Assembly (NCBI GenBank): GCA_037157565.1
Contig: JAZHRO010000013.1
Span: forward strand, 119,550,001-119,614,000
Origin: Thalassia testudinum
Lineage: Eukaryota > Streptophyta > Magnoliopsida > Alismatales > Hydrocharitaceae
DNA length: 64,000 nucleotides
Direction of reading: 5' to 3'
The stretch's first letter is position 1; each line of letters starts with the position of its first letter. Of this stretch, positions 1-10,479 are shown piece after piece. Made by a program: the position numbers and the translations under genes. Below the pieces are notes generated by a model. It was not told the origin of the DNA. It made no database searches and saw only the letters and a list, made by a program, of their open reading frames with translations.

Positions 1-762
1 CAATAATCATTTTTTCAGTCGTAATAGTAATTTCATGTTATTTTATTAAAAAAAATAGAAGTAAGAGAAGAGAACTTAAGCATTAGGAGTTGCAAACTTT
101 AGAAATTGATACTTTGGGACCTGAATACTTAGACTCTTTAGGTCTTCAGGCTTAATCAGCTTGGGTGTCCACTCGAATGTGGACTTAGTCTCGAGTCCTC
201 GCCAAATAATTTTATTATAATTTGGCTAATAAATTGGGGTGGTAAGTACATGACTTATCAACCTACCCTCTGATTTGAGGGGACTTTAAGTCTAAGCTTC
301 TACACACTATTTACACTAACTTACTTTTCAGCGGTTTCTTCGAAAATTAGGTATCTACTAAACTTTCTAGGGTAGTATGGCTGGCAAGTTATCATGGGTA
401 CCAGCCCATTGGCTAGTTGTCCAGAGCCCAGCTACTTGACCATACTCATTCTACTGCTTTTAGGTAAATCTTAGATCAGGGAAGACACCTACCTAGAAAA
501 AGAAAAAAATGGTACTAAAAAAAAAGAAAAGAAGAGAAAAATAGAAAACAAAATCACACTTCATTGCATGAGTATGCTGGCAAGTTGCCATGGGTAACAA
601 CCCATTGGCCAGTTATCCAAAGCCCATCTCACAAAAAATGCACAAATAATTCCCAAAACACTCAGGAAAGAAGCGGGGAAGTAGAATAAACAGAGGAGAT
701 ATACACTGGGTTCACCCTTGTGTTGACCCCATAAAATTTTTTAAAAGTAGGGAGAAAGTTAC
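1..762 (+). mobile_element. Element E, tail of internal region (left part)
   Basis: Non-coding 3' portion of a plus-strand Athila-like, probably non-autonomous element. It aligns by eye with the 3' region of H (50230-50570, 52800-53220) and with the reverse complement of B (about 9300-10100), including the phrases around 'gacttagtctcgagtcctcg' and the step before the polypurine tract. It holds two copies of a roughly 55-bp direct repeat (about 369-440 and 566-625). The region is interrupted at 763 by element A and resumes at 29905. No coding frame worth calling. The 5' part of E lies outside the window. Confidence 0.7.
369..625 (+). repeat. Paired direct repeat in E 3' region
   Basis: Two related copies about 190 bp apart, each containing a 'tggctggcaag...gggta...cccattggc.agtt.tcca.agccca' pattern. 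The same pair occurs in B (minus strand, about 9441-9510 and 9645-9710) and in H (about 52832-52905 and 53043-53095, the second copy internally shortened). Function unknown; conserved position in the 3' non-coding region suggests an RNA-level role in the element. Confidence 0.6.
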
Positions 763-999
763 TGATAAACGCTAGTTTATCATCATTCTTATGCATTAAA
801 ACAAACCTAACTCTTAGGATTTTACTCTGCAAACAGGTTTTTGGGTTGTGTTTAGGCATAAATTAGGTTAGGCATTCATTTTACTTTTTATTATCTTTTT
901 GATATGTTTTTGTGAGTGTTAGGGATAAACAGATTGTCAGATCCATAGAACCCTAGCACTTAGGAAGGTAAGTGGTGAAAGAGAAGCTCAAACCAACTG

Positions 1000-1660
1000 G
1001 AACACAGCTTGATCCAGCTAAACATAGCTGGAATCCAGCTCACTTGAGCTTGGGTTAGCTCATCCCAGCTCCATTCAGCTCATCTCAGCTGAAAGACAGT
1101 TTAAGAGAGCTCATCTTAGCTCACCTTAGCTAAAGTCAGCTCAGATTTAGCTCAACATAGCTAAGTCTAGCTCATCTCAGCTCCCATCAGTTCACTAGCA
1201 GCTCTAGCTAACTCAACTGAGTTGACTGGAGTTCACCTCAGCTCAGAACCAGCTACATCCAGCTCTAACTCCAGCCAGCAGAAGATAACCTCATCTTAGC
1301 TCAGGAAGCTCAAGTCCAACTCTCGGGTACTCAGCTTAGCTCAACTTAGTTTAGCTAAGCTACCTTAGCTACCTCAACAAGATAGATCATCCCTGGGAAC
1401 ATCAGACTCAGCCCACCTCAGCTCCTTTTAGTGGAAGCTAGCTTGCTTTAGCTTGGCTTAGCAACTAGCAAAGAACTAGCATGCTAAGCCAGCTAAAGTA
1501 GCTCCATGCCACCTTCTTCAACAGCTACCAGCTCCAGTTCAGCTCCAGACTTCTTCTATCCAGCTCCTTCCCTCAAACCCTAGCTCCAATTACCTCCTCC
1601 GCTACTCTACTACTAGCTAAGCTAGCTTAGCAAGCTTATCTTAGCCAAACTCCAACTCCC
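1000..1660 (+). repeat. Helically phased AGCT array
   Basis: AGCT tetranucleotides occur at near-regular spacing; for example starts at about 1026, 1037, 1047, 1057, 1067 and 1077 give steps of 11, 10, 10, 10 and 10. The degenerate unit is roughly AGCTCAnnTC. Sister arrays are at 19760-20440 and 23660-24180 and, inverted, at 51860-52570. It is a degenerate 10-bp minisatellite within U3; function unknown. Confidence 0.75.
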
Positions 1661-2123
1661 TTGGCAATCTAATACCCTAAAACCCTACCTAACTAGCTTC
1701 GCCAACTAAGCCTACCTAAGCTCACCTAAACTGTCTCCGCACTACTCCTTTTGGTGCCACCACCTAACCACCTTTCCACCCCATCACCACCACCAAAAGC
1801 CACCAATTTTGGTGCCAAAAACTACCGTAACCACCCCTCCCTTTTGAAGCCAAAATACCCTCACATCATGGCCCTACACCTACCCCCTTCAAGCCACATC
1901 CACCTTCCACATACCCCCCTTCTAGAACCCTACCTTGGTGCCACCTAATCCCCCTTGTAAAGGCCATTTTGGCACCAACTTCAAGGAACACAACCACACA
2001 TAACTACCACCTATGTGACCCTTGGGTTGGCGCCAATCATCCTTAGCCCAAGGATCTACTAACTACCCTTAAATCCCATCTTAGCCATCCATTCCAAGAG
2101 CCACCTATACCCTCCATCCTACT

Positions 2124-2132
2124 CTATAAAAA
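2124..2132 (+). promoter_or_regulatory. TATA box of element A 5' LTR
   Basis: CTATAAAAA in a C/T-rich context; the sister LTRs have matching sequences (ctataaatac near 20750 in C1, cctataaaagcc near 28918 in the A 3' LTR). It marks the likely Pol II start of the element transcript about 30 bp downstream. Confidence 0.6.
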
Positions 2133-2968
2133 GACCCTTAACCACCACCATTTTTCCCATCCTCCATTAGTATATTTTCTACCCTATATCCACCTACATC
2201 TCACGGGCAAGAAGAAGAAGGAGAGAAGAAGATTAAGGGGGCATCCTACCTGCCCCCTTGGTGCCTTCTTCCCCTTCTCTCTTCTTCTTGTGCCACACCA
2301 AGGAGAAGGAGCATTCCACTAGGAGGACATCCAGGAAATTAGATGAGGAAGGGTGGTACACGTCTGCCCTTGAGAGAAGCATAGGAACGACCCCTTTTCA
2401 AGCCCAGGAGCCACTACACTTGGAGCAAGGAGCCTCTCATCTTCACAATCACTATAGGAGGACTTGTGTTTTTGTCATTTTTTGTAGTTTTTCTAGTAGT
2501 AGAAAGCATTCCTCTACTAGGGTTCTCATGTAAAAAATCTTCCTTATTAAATCAAGTTGCTTTCTTTACAATTCCTTTGTTGCATTTGTTTTCTTTCTCT
2601 CAAGCACTCTTGACTCTCTCTCCCTAATTACTCTAGGCCTCCACGTACCTAGGGTGAGCTTAGGGAGAGGAATTAATTATCAATTAGGTTTTAGCTTAGT
2701 GATTGTAGGTGTAGTTGCTTTCCTGCCAACAACTCGTGTATTCGCCATTATTTCAAAAGATACAAAAATATAAATTTAAAAACACCAAAAAGAAAGTTGA
2801 TTTCCATTTCCAAGCAGGAGATTCGATTTTGCAACATATTGCCTCCTTGGACAACCTTAGATACTACCCTATCTAGGTTTATAAATTTAAAAACAAAATG
2901 ATTTTACGCGTTGCAACGACTTATAAAAACCTAATTTTACAAATCGCATAAAAACTCCAAACACATTT

Positions 2969-2986
2969 TGGCACAGTTGCCAGGGA
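2969..2986 (+). other. Primer-binding site of element A (tRNA-Asp type)
   Basis: TGGCACAGTTGCCAGGGA follows the LTR end after three T residues. It matches the complement of the plant tRNA-Asp(GTC) 3' end (TGGCGCCGTTGCCGGGGA) at 15 of 18 positions. The substitutions fit the element's age or a diverged primer. Confidence 0.75.
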
Positions 2987-4650
2987 GGCAAGGCTTTGCT
3001 TGATTAATTCTCTTGCTTGAAGTGGATCTCATCCCCTTGTCTCTCTTTTTTCTTGTGTGTGCAGGAGTCAGTTGCGGGAAGAAGGCGGGAAATTTTGAGA
3101 AGCTTGAAGTATCCTGTCTTCCCACGGAATTCTAGGTTAGCATCTCTTTTCTTGTCACACTTAACCTAAAAACCTAATACTTACTTGGCTTTCAGGATCC
3201 TAAATATCTTAATTAAGTGGAGTGGTGCAAATTAAAATCCATTGTTTGCTTGTTTGCATCATTAAACACTACTCCACCTGAAGTGCTGGTAGGCTAATTT
3301 CTGGGTCCAGACTTCTATCCGGATTCTAAAAGTCAATTCCTGATACCACAGGCCTCCTAAAATCATAAAATTTCACCTAGTGATTCAAATTCAAGTGAGT
3401 AACATTAGTTCCAAATTTTAGAACAATTGGACTTGTATAGAATTTTTAAAAATTCGTGGACTGCATAAGAGTCACACCCTCTAATCTTCTTGTTTAGCTA
3501 CTGTCCATGAATTTTAGGAATTTTTATACTCATCTAATTCTTGTGAAATTTCAATTTCTAGAATCCTTGTAAAACTCTACACATCATATAAAATCACAAA
3601 AATTTTTTGAGGCTAGTGGTGATATAGAAAAGTCCAAAATATCATTGGATATAATTTTTGGACTTTGACACTAGCATAAAGAAAAATTCAAAACACATCA
3701 AAAAAATTCCTAAAATCCTAAAAAAATCTTTTCTGGAATCCTTGTTTGATTTTCCTTAAAGTAGCAGTGTTTTTTGATTTTTTTGAACCACTACTTAATA
3801 TAGAAAGCCTAAAACAAATTCATTGTTAGTAATTTTCTATCTTAGGGCCAATTGGATTAGGGTTTCTTTTCTTCTTTTTAGAGACCCACTTTAAATGAAA
3901 TTAATCTTCACCAATACAACTTGTTTTCCTTTGATTGTGGAGCTTGAAACTTGTTTGAAAACTTAAGAAGGAAACCCTAAAACACACTAACTTAAATCCA
4001 ATTCTAAAAAGACAACAATACATCAATTTGTGTGACAACTTGTTTGAAATTGGAACCACTTTCCAATTCTTGTACACACACTAAAAATTGAAATAACAGG
4101 GCATTATCCCAATCAACGCCCTCCACATTCCGTGTGCACTATAGTATCCTAGACCTAACTAAAATTGTAGTAATTTTACCCCTAAGGTTTCATCAACTTA
4201 GGCTTGTTATATAGGTCATAAGTTTTCTCTAGTTAATACCAGTTCTATCGTCTATATCTGGTGTCAAGCTGAGGGGCTATGTCAAACGACCAGGTGCGGG
4301 TTTGCACAAGCCCCTGGGGATTTTCTTGGGAAATGCTTAGGCCCAAACCTCCCCTTATGCAACCTGGCAAGATTTGTTAGTAGAACAAGCATTCACAACT
4401 AACTTCTTATTTCCTAAGTAGATCAAGTCTTAGGTTCTTTTTTAGGGAGTCACATTTAAGTTAGGTCTAGAATTTTGTTGTTTGAATTGCACACTTTCTC
4501 TCGTCTCTCTCACTTCTCCTCCCCTCCAATTCTTCCAAACAAAAGTGTATGCACGGGCAAAGGTCCTAGAAACCACATCTTCAGGGACCATCTGATTTTG
4601 CACCCTACAACAGAAAATCTTTGTTTTCTTCTTCTTCCTCTTCTAACAAT
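2987..4650 (+). other. Element A untranslated leader
   Basis: About 1.66 kb without a coding frame. It contains an acceptor-like 'ttcttgtgtgtgcag' ending at 3064 and a possible donor at 3136 (tctag/gttag), giving a 71-nt putative leader exon also seen in B, F and H. Near 4270-4330 a 'gtcaaacgaccaggtgcggg' block matches the leaders of B and H, which suggests a shared packaging or leader signal. Confidence 0.55.
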
Positions 4651-5046
4651 ATGGAAAACCAGGGAAATCGACAAAAAAAACCTGTCAGCTGACCCACAAG
4701 CTGACCTCCCCATCCCTAACCTCCCTCATCTGGAGCAACTAAAAATTTTTGCAGGGCCAGGTGGCCCTCAAATCCAAATTCAACGTACAAACCCTTTGCC
4801 TTTATGGTTGACCATCTAGTTCGACTTCAACAAAACCAGGAAATTTTGGCTAGGACTGTGACAAATTTAGCCAACCAAGGGCAAAACCCACCACCCCATC
4901 AGTAGCATGTCATTCCTCTTAAGGATTTCTATGATCCTTCCAACTATGAGGAAAGACCTGGGGTGGTCATACCACAATGAGATTTTGAGATCAAACCCAC
5001 TATTCTGAACCTGATCAAGCATTTCCATGGTCTTCGGAGAGAGGAC
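4651..5046 (+). pseudogene. gag: Element A gag, N-terminal fragment (broken)
   Basis: The translated blocks NYEERPGVV, FEIKP and HFHGL are characteristic of the N-terminal region of Athila-like gag, the structural capsid protein. A start ATG is at 4651, but the frame meets stops within 20 codons and further stops occur in the conserved block (for example in 'catcagtagcat' and 'ccacaatgagat'). The fragment ends at AGGAC (5042-5046), the target site of B. The rest of gag resumes at 14687. Two more copies of the end of this fragment, free of these two stops, lie at about 5954-6216 and 7149-7408. Confidence 0.75.
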
Positions 5047-5953
5047 TGATCGAGGTGTGTTTCACATGTTGAAATCAGGGTTCGGAGAACCCATCGTCGT
5101 AGCTCGCAAAATGCATCTATCAGATAAAATTTATAATCAAAACTAGAAATGTGAGTCCCGGGTCGAACACAGGGAGGCGAATGTTTGGTTTTATAAAAAT
5201 CTGCACTTCGCTTTTATTTATTTTTGGTCATTTTTATCTTTTATGATTTTTTTTATATTTTTATCAAGCAAGAGATTAGGTAGATGAAAACTTTATCTAC
5301 TTACAAAAATAAGAGAGAGAGAGCGAGAGAGAAACAATCATCTATTTATCTCATGAATGTTTTCTACAATTATGAAAGTAGAAAAACTACACTAGGAAAG
5401 TGAAAAAAAGATAGAAAGTGGTGAGAGAAATCCCCCTTGACGATCGCTTGGAGGACGAATCACTCTGACGTAACCTGGAGGAAGGTAGTGAGAGCAGGAC
5501 GAACGAGGACGAAGCTGGAGGACGGAGGGCGGGGTAAGATGGTGTCACGGTGAGGATCTTCTTCCCGAAGGGAGGTGAGAACATAACCATGAGACACTCC
5601 ATGAATGGGGATGAGAGGAGGGAAATATATTTGGTTTTCTACTCTAGAGGACCATTCTGAGCTTGGGACAAGCTCTCTCTAGAGCCTTGGAGGTGGTGAG
5701 AGGAAGAAATGAAGAGATGAAGAAAAATGGGAGGGTTAGGGGTCCTTTTATAGTGGAGGAAAGAATCAAATTCACATATAGGACATTTAATGACGATCAT
5801 AAACATCGCGGAAGAGCCGACTCACGCGCCCCTACTGCCACACTGCTGGCACGCACTGTACAAGCCCTAGTCGCACACGCAAATGCGATATGTGCCGCTG
5901 CTGCCGATACCTCCACACACACGCTGCACTACTGCGTGCGTCGCTGCACTTAC
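5047..5953 (-). repeat. Truncated B-type LTR, tandem copy 1
   Basis: Starts (plus coordinates) TGATCGAGG, the U5 end of the B LTR, preceded by an exact AGGAC copy of the B target site. It runs through the GA-rich tract near 5310, the 'cttcttcccgaagggaggtgag' block near 5550 and the TATA region near 5750, then breaks at about 5953 into gag. It lacks the outer part of U3 that is present at 8340-8884. Confidence 0.75.
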
Positions 5954-6216
5954 GTGCAAACTATTTGCCTTTATGGTCGACCATCTAGGTTCAACTTCAA
6001 CAAAACCAAGAAAATTTGACTAGGGTTGTGACAAATGTAGCCAACCAAGGGCAAAATCCACCACCCCGTCAGCAGCCTGCCATTCCTCTTAAAGATTTTA
6101 ATGATCCTTCCAACTATGAGGAAAGACCTGGGGTGGTCATACCACAAGTTGATTTTGAGATCAAACCCGCTATTCAAAACCTAATCAAGCATTTCCATGG
6201 TCTTCCGAAAGAGAAC
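5954..6216 (+). pseudogene. gag: gag fragment, tandem copy 2
   Basis: Duplicate of the last ~260 bp of the A gag N-terminal fragment. The frame from 6016 is open through NYEERPGVVIPQ and HFHGLP, unlike the original, so the stops in the original probably arose after duplication. It ends with AGAAC, a one-base variant of the AGGAC target site. Confidence 0.7.
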
Positions 6217-7148
6217 TGATCTAGGTGTGTTTCGCGTCTTGAAATCGAGGTTTGGAGGACCCATCGTCACAGCTCATAAAATGCATCGTTTAGATAAACC
6301 TTATAACCGAAACTCGAAATGTAAGTCCCAGGTTGAACACGGGGAGGTGAACGTCTGGTTTTATAAAAATCCGTGCTTCGCTTTTATTTATTTTTGGTCA
6401 TTTTTATCTTGTCTGATTTTTTTTATATTTTTATCAAGCAAGAGATTAGGTCGATGAAAACTTTATCTACTAGCCAAAAAGAGAGAGAGAGAGAGCAAGA
6501 GGGAAACAATCATCTATTTATCTCATGAATGTTTTCTACAATTATGAAAGCAGGAAAACTACACTATGAAAGCAAAAAAAAGATATAAAGTGGTGAGAGA
6601 AATCCCCCTCGATGGTCGCTTGGAGGAAGAATCTCTCTGACATCGCCTGGAGGAAGGTGGTGAGGAGCAGGATGAACAAGGAATAGCCGGAGGACGGAGG
6701 GCGGGGCAGGACAGCATCGCGGCGAGGATCTTCTTCCCGAAGGGAGGTAAGAAGATGGCCACGGGATGCTCCATGAATGAGGATGAGGGGAGGGAAAAAT
6801 ATTTGGTTTTCTACTCTAGAGGAGCATCCCAGGCTTGGGACAAGCTCTCTCTAGAGCCTTGGAGGTGGTGAGAGGAAGAAAGGAAGAGATGAGGAAAAAT
6901 GGGAGAGGTAGGGGTCCTTTTATAGTGGAGGAAAGAATCAAATTCGCATATAAGACATTTAGTGACGGTCATAAACGTTGCTGAAGATCAACTGCAAATG
7001 TCGCTGAAGATCTCGCTCACGCACCCCTGCTACCACACCACTGGCGTGCGCTATATGCACCCTTGTCGTATGCACATGCGATATGCGCCGCTGCTGTCGC
7101 TACCTCCGCACGCACACTACACTACTACGCACGTTGCTACGCTTGTGT
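6217..7148 (-). repeat. Truncated B-type LTR, tandem copy 2
   Basis: Same composition and break point as copy 1: TGATCTAGG start, GA microsatellite near 6480, TATA region near 6915 (cttttatagtgg on the plus strand), then a break at 'tgtgtacaaac' into gag. Confidence 0.75.
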
Positions 7149-7408
7149 ACAAACCCTTTGCCTTTGTGGTCGACCATCTGGTTTGACTTCAACAAAACCA
7201 GGAAATTTTGGCTAGGATTGTGACAAACCTAGCCAACCAAGGGCAAAACCCACCACCCCATCAGCAACCGATCATTCCTCTTAAAGATTTTTATGATCCT
7301 TCCAACTATGAGGAAAGACCTAGGGTGGTCATACCACAACGGGATTTTGAGATCAAACCCGCTATTCTGAACGTAATCAAGCATTTCCACGATCTTCCGA
7401 GAGAGGAT
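7149..7408 (+). pseudogene. gag: gag fragment, tandem copy 3
   Basis: Third copy of the A gag end fragment, open from 7208 to the LTR junction (blocks NYEERPRVV and HFHDLP). It ends in AGGAT, facing AGGAC at 14687 across element B. Confidence 0.7.
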
Positions 7409-8884
7409 TGATCGAGGCATGTTTCACGTGTCGAAATCGGGGTTTGGAGGACCCATCGTTGTAGCTCGTAAAACACGTCTATCAGATAAAATTTATAATC
7501 AAAACTCGAAATGTGAGTCCCAGCTCGAACATGGGGAGGCGAAAGTTTGATTTTATAAAAATTCACTCTTTGCTTTTATTTGTTTTTAGTTATTTATATC
7601 TTTTATAATTTTCTTTTATATTTTTATCAAGCAAGAGATTAGGTCGATGAAAACTTTATCTACTTGCAAAAATAAGAGAGAGAGAGAGAAACAATCCTCT
7701 ATTTATCTTATGAATGTTTTCTACAATTATGGAAGAAAGAAAACTACACAACAAAAGCAAAAAAAAGATAGAAAGTGGTAAGAGAAATCCCCCTTGATGG
7801 TTGCTTGGAGGACAAATCGCTCTGACGTCGCCTGGAGGAAGGTGGTGATGAGCGGGACGAATGGGGATGGAGTCAGAGGACGGAGGGCGAGGTTGGACGG
7901 CGTTGGACGGCGTCCTAGTGAGGATCTTCTTCCCGAAGGGTGGTGAGAAGATGGCTTCGGGATGCTCCATGAATGGGGATGTGCGGAGGGAAAAATATTT
8001 GGTTTTCTACTCTAGAGGAGCATCCCGGGCTTGGGACAAGCTCTCTCTAGATCCTTAGAGGTGGTGAGAGGAAGAAAGGAATAGATGAAGAAAAATGGGA
8101 GGGGTAGGGGTCCTTTTATAATGGAGGAAACAATCAAATTCATATACAGGACATTTAGTGACGGTCATAAATGTCGCTGATGATTTGCCGCAAACGTCGC
8201 TGAAGATCCTGCTCATGCGCCCCTGCTGCCACACCGCCGGCACGCGCTGTACTTGCCCTTGTCGCTTCGCATGCGCAATACGTGCTGCTGCTACCACTGC
8301 CTCTACGCACGTGTTGCACTACTGCACGCGTCGCTGCGCTTGCATGTACATGCCTCCATGTGCCTGCACTGCTATGCACGTGCGGTGTCTCATGCGTGCA
8401 CTTGGGCGGCCTGGGTTGTGCCACGTGGTGCAATCTAGGCTGTCCATCTTTCATTTGTAGGGGATGCTACAGAGGTTGGATTGAGTCGATTTTTACACCG
8501 TTGGGCTACGATCGTCGACCCGAATCCATCCGTGCGGTCGGATTTGTCATTTGATGCTTCGGATTATGTCACCTAGCCCCTCAACCATTGGTCTTCCTCG
8601 AACCACATATGATGCTACCAGACTCTGATCTAGACGATTTCAGAGGGTTAGCCTCCGATTGTCGTCCTGATCAGATCCGTATGGTTCGATCATCCATCTG
8701 AGGCCCTAAAATAAATCCTCTTTCTCTCCTGACTATAAAAAGAACCTAATTAACCTAAAATATGTACAACTACTCTAAATGCAGAATGATGCATGCTATG
8801 CAATATTTATAACATGAAATATAAATCTAAGCCTAGGAATAGGCATGAATAGGCATTTTATCTTCAGTAATTGTGTCAACATCA
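7409..8884 (-). repeat. Element B 3' LTR
   Basis: Minus strand begins TGATGTTGACACA at 8884 and ends CCTCGATCA at 7409; ends form a TGAT/ATCA inverted repeat. It contains a TATA box on the minus strand (cattataaaagg, about 8112-8124), a GTGAC/GTCGC hairpin just upstream of it (about 8157-8180) and GC-rich ACGTG-bearing sequence at 8220-8420. The right neighbour is the polypurine tract, which identifies it as the 3' LTR. Confidence 0.8.
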
Positions 8885-8900
8885 TACCCCCATGCCTATC
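8885..8900 (-). other. Polypurine tract of element B
   Basis: On the minus strand GATAGGCATGGGGGTA lies directly against the LTR start. A CTAGC-AAAA-GATAG near-palindrome precedes it, as in the other elements of the window. Confidence 0.75.
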
Positions 8901-10479
8901 TTTTGCTAGTTCCTAGCAAAATTAAACTACATGCTATGTATAAAATCAAAATTAGGATTAGATCACTTAGGCCTAAGTGGTTTATTAACAATAGAAAAAT
9001 TCAACTAAGGTCCTAAGCTACAAAGACTCAATAGTACCTGGGTGTCTGCCAGAATGCAGACCCCCCAAGTCCTCGCCTTATTAGAAAAGGGAAGATACAT
9101 TTTTTTATTTTTCTTCTTTTCTAATTCTTTTGTACTTTTGGAGTTTAAGAGTTCCGGGATAACTTTTTACGGCTACCCAACCCTCCCAAGACTCGAAAAG
9201 GACTCTAAGTGCCAAGCATCTAGTGAAAAGAGTGAAAGACTCACTAAGTGACAGTTAAAACGGACTTCGGGTTTCTACAACCCTAGATGACCTTGCCTAG
9301 ATGTTTATCTTTTCGAACAATAGCTTCCTCCCTACTTCTTTTATTTATGGGGTCAACACAAGGGCGAACCCAGTATATATCACCCCGATTTATTCTATGT
9401 CCCCGCTTCCTCCCTATGTCTTTTGGGAATTATTGTGCATTTTTGTGAGCTAGGCTCTGGACAACAGGCCAATGGGCTGTTACACACGGCAACTTGTCAG
9501 CCATACTCATGCGGTGAAGTGTAGTTTTATTTTTTTTCTTCTTTTCCTATATTTTTTTCTTTTTTTTTTCTTTTTCTTTTTTTTTTGAGTAGGTGGCTTC
9601 GCTGATCTATGATTTACCTAAAGGTAGTGCGACAAAAATGATCTTTTGGCTAGGCTCTAGACAACTGGCCAATGGGCTATTACCCACGACAACATGCCAG
9701 CCACACCACCTTACATAGTTCATTAGCTACCCAATTTCTGAAGAAATCACTAAAAAGTGAGTCAGTGCAAAAAGTGTGTAGATGCTTAGGCTTAAAGTCC
9801 CCACAAATCAAAGGATGAGTTGATAAGTCATATACTTATCACCCCAAATTATTTACAGAATTAAAATATGATTGACTTGGCGAGGACTCGAGACTAAGTC
9901 CACATTTGAGTGGACACCTGGGCTAATTAAGCCCGAAGACCTAAAGAGTCTAAGTATTCAGGTCCTATCGCATCATTTCCTAAAGTTAATAACTTCCAAA
10001 AGGCTAAGTTATCTTCTCTTAATTCTATTTTTTTTTTTTGAATTTTCAATTTTTTTAAAGAAAATAAAAGAAATTCTACGGAGTTAACAAAATAATTTTA
10101 GGATAAAGTATCCACCCCCCATGCCTAAATGATGCAATGTCCTCATTGTAAAAATAAAGACATGAAAAAATAGAGTAAACAGAATATCACCTGAATATCA
10201 TAAGAAATCCATTCATCTCCACAGAGAACGTGAAATATAAACACGTGCTAAATTTAATGCCTTTATCTAGGCATAAAATACATACAAGGAAGAAATGGAG
10301 AATTCATAAGTGTGGGTCAGAATCAAAATCAAAAGATTAATCCTTCGACCCACCAGTAGAAGATGTCTACAGATGTGGACCAAGTTATGATGCAGACCCA
10401 TGCCCCAGGGTCGAGTAGTTCTCAGGTTCTAGATGAAAATCACCCAGGACCGAAGATTGTTGAGCCTACGGGGCCTGGT
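8901..10479 (-). other. Element B 3' non-coding region
   Basis: Roughly 1.6 kb without a coding frame. It carries the paired direct repeat shared with E and H (9441-9510 and 9645-9710) and a long T-rich tract near 9520-9590. Plus-strand 'gcatgcc..' near 10120 is a second GCATGGGGG-like motif (minus strand) upstream of the true polypurine tract, also present in H near 50195. Confidence 0.6.

Larger units (their letters stand above)
763..2965 (+). repeat. Element A 5' LTR (C-type LTR)
   Basis: Begins TGATAAAC GCTA GTTTATCA, an 8-bp inverted repeat at the very end of the LTR, and ends in CA directly before TTTTGGCAC of the PBS. Related by eye over its length to solo LTR C1 (19537-21628), the A 3' LTR, C2 (minus) and J. 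It contains an AGCT array (about 1000-1660), C-rich sequence with 'gtgccaac' motifs (1750-2100), a TATA box near 2124 and a conserved U5 hairpin with arms ending in TATCTAGG near 2855-2880. The exact 3' end is placed by the PBS. Confidence 0.8.
4786..7408. repeat. Tandem triplication of a gag-fragment plus B-LTR unit
   Basis: Three successive copies of 'gag fragment (plus sense) joined to the U5 end of a B-type LTR (minus sense)'. The gag-to-LTR junctions are at 5046/5047, 6216/6217 and 7408/7409, giving periods of 1170 and 1192 bp. The first two LTR pieces stop at 'cgtgcaaac' (about 5953) and 'tgtgtacaaac' (about 7147), where the sequence jumps back to gag 'gtacaaaccc'; only the third continues into a full LTR. 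The pattern is that of duplication after B inserted, using short gt(a/g)caaa homology between LTR and gag. Confidence 0.8.

Noticed and set aside
5305..5335. GA microsatellites in B LTR copies (also near 6480, 7675, 13485) as regulatory GAGA elements
   Set aside because: Lengths differ between copies as expected for slippage; nothing else supports a regulatory role.
10120..10135. Second GCATGGGGG motif (minus) as an alternative LTR boundary in B
   Set aside because: No TG...CA LTR start follows; the true boundary at 8884/8885 matches the 5' LTR. Similar upstream motifs occur in A (about 22180), F (about 40035) and H (about 50195).
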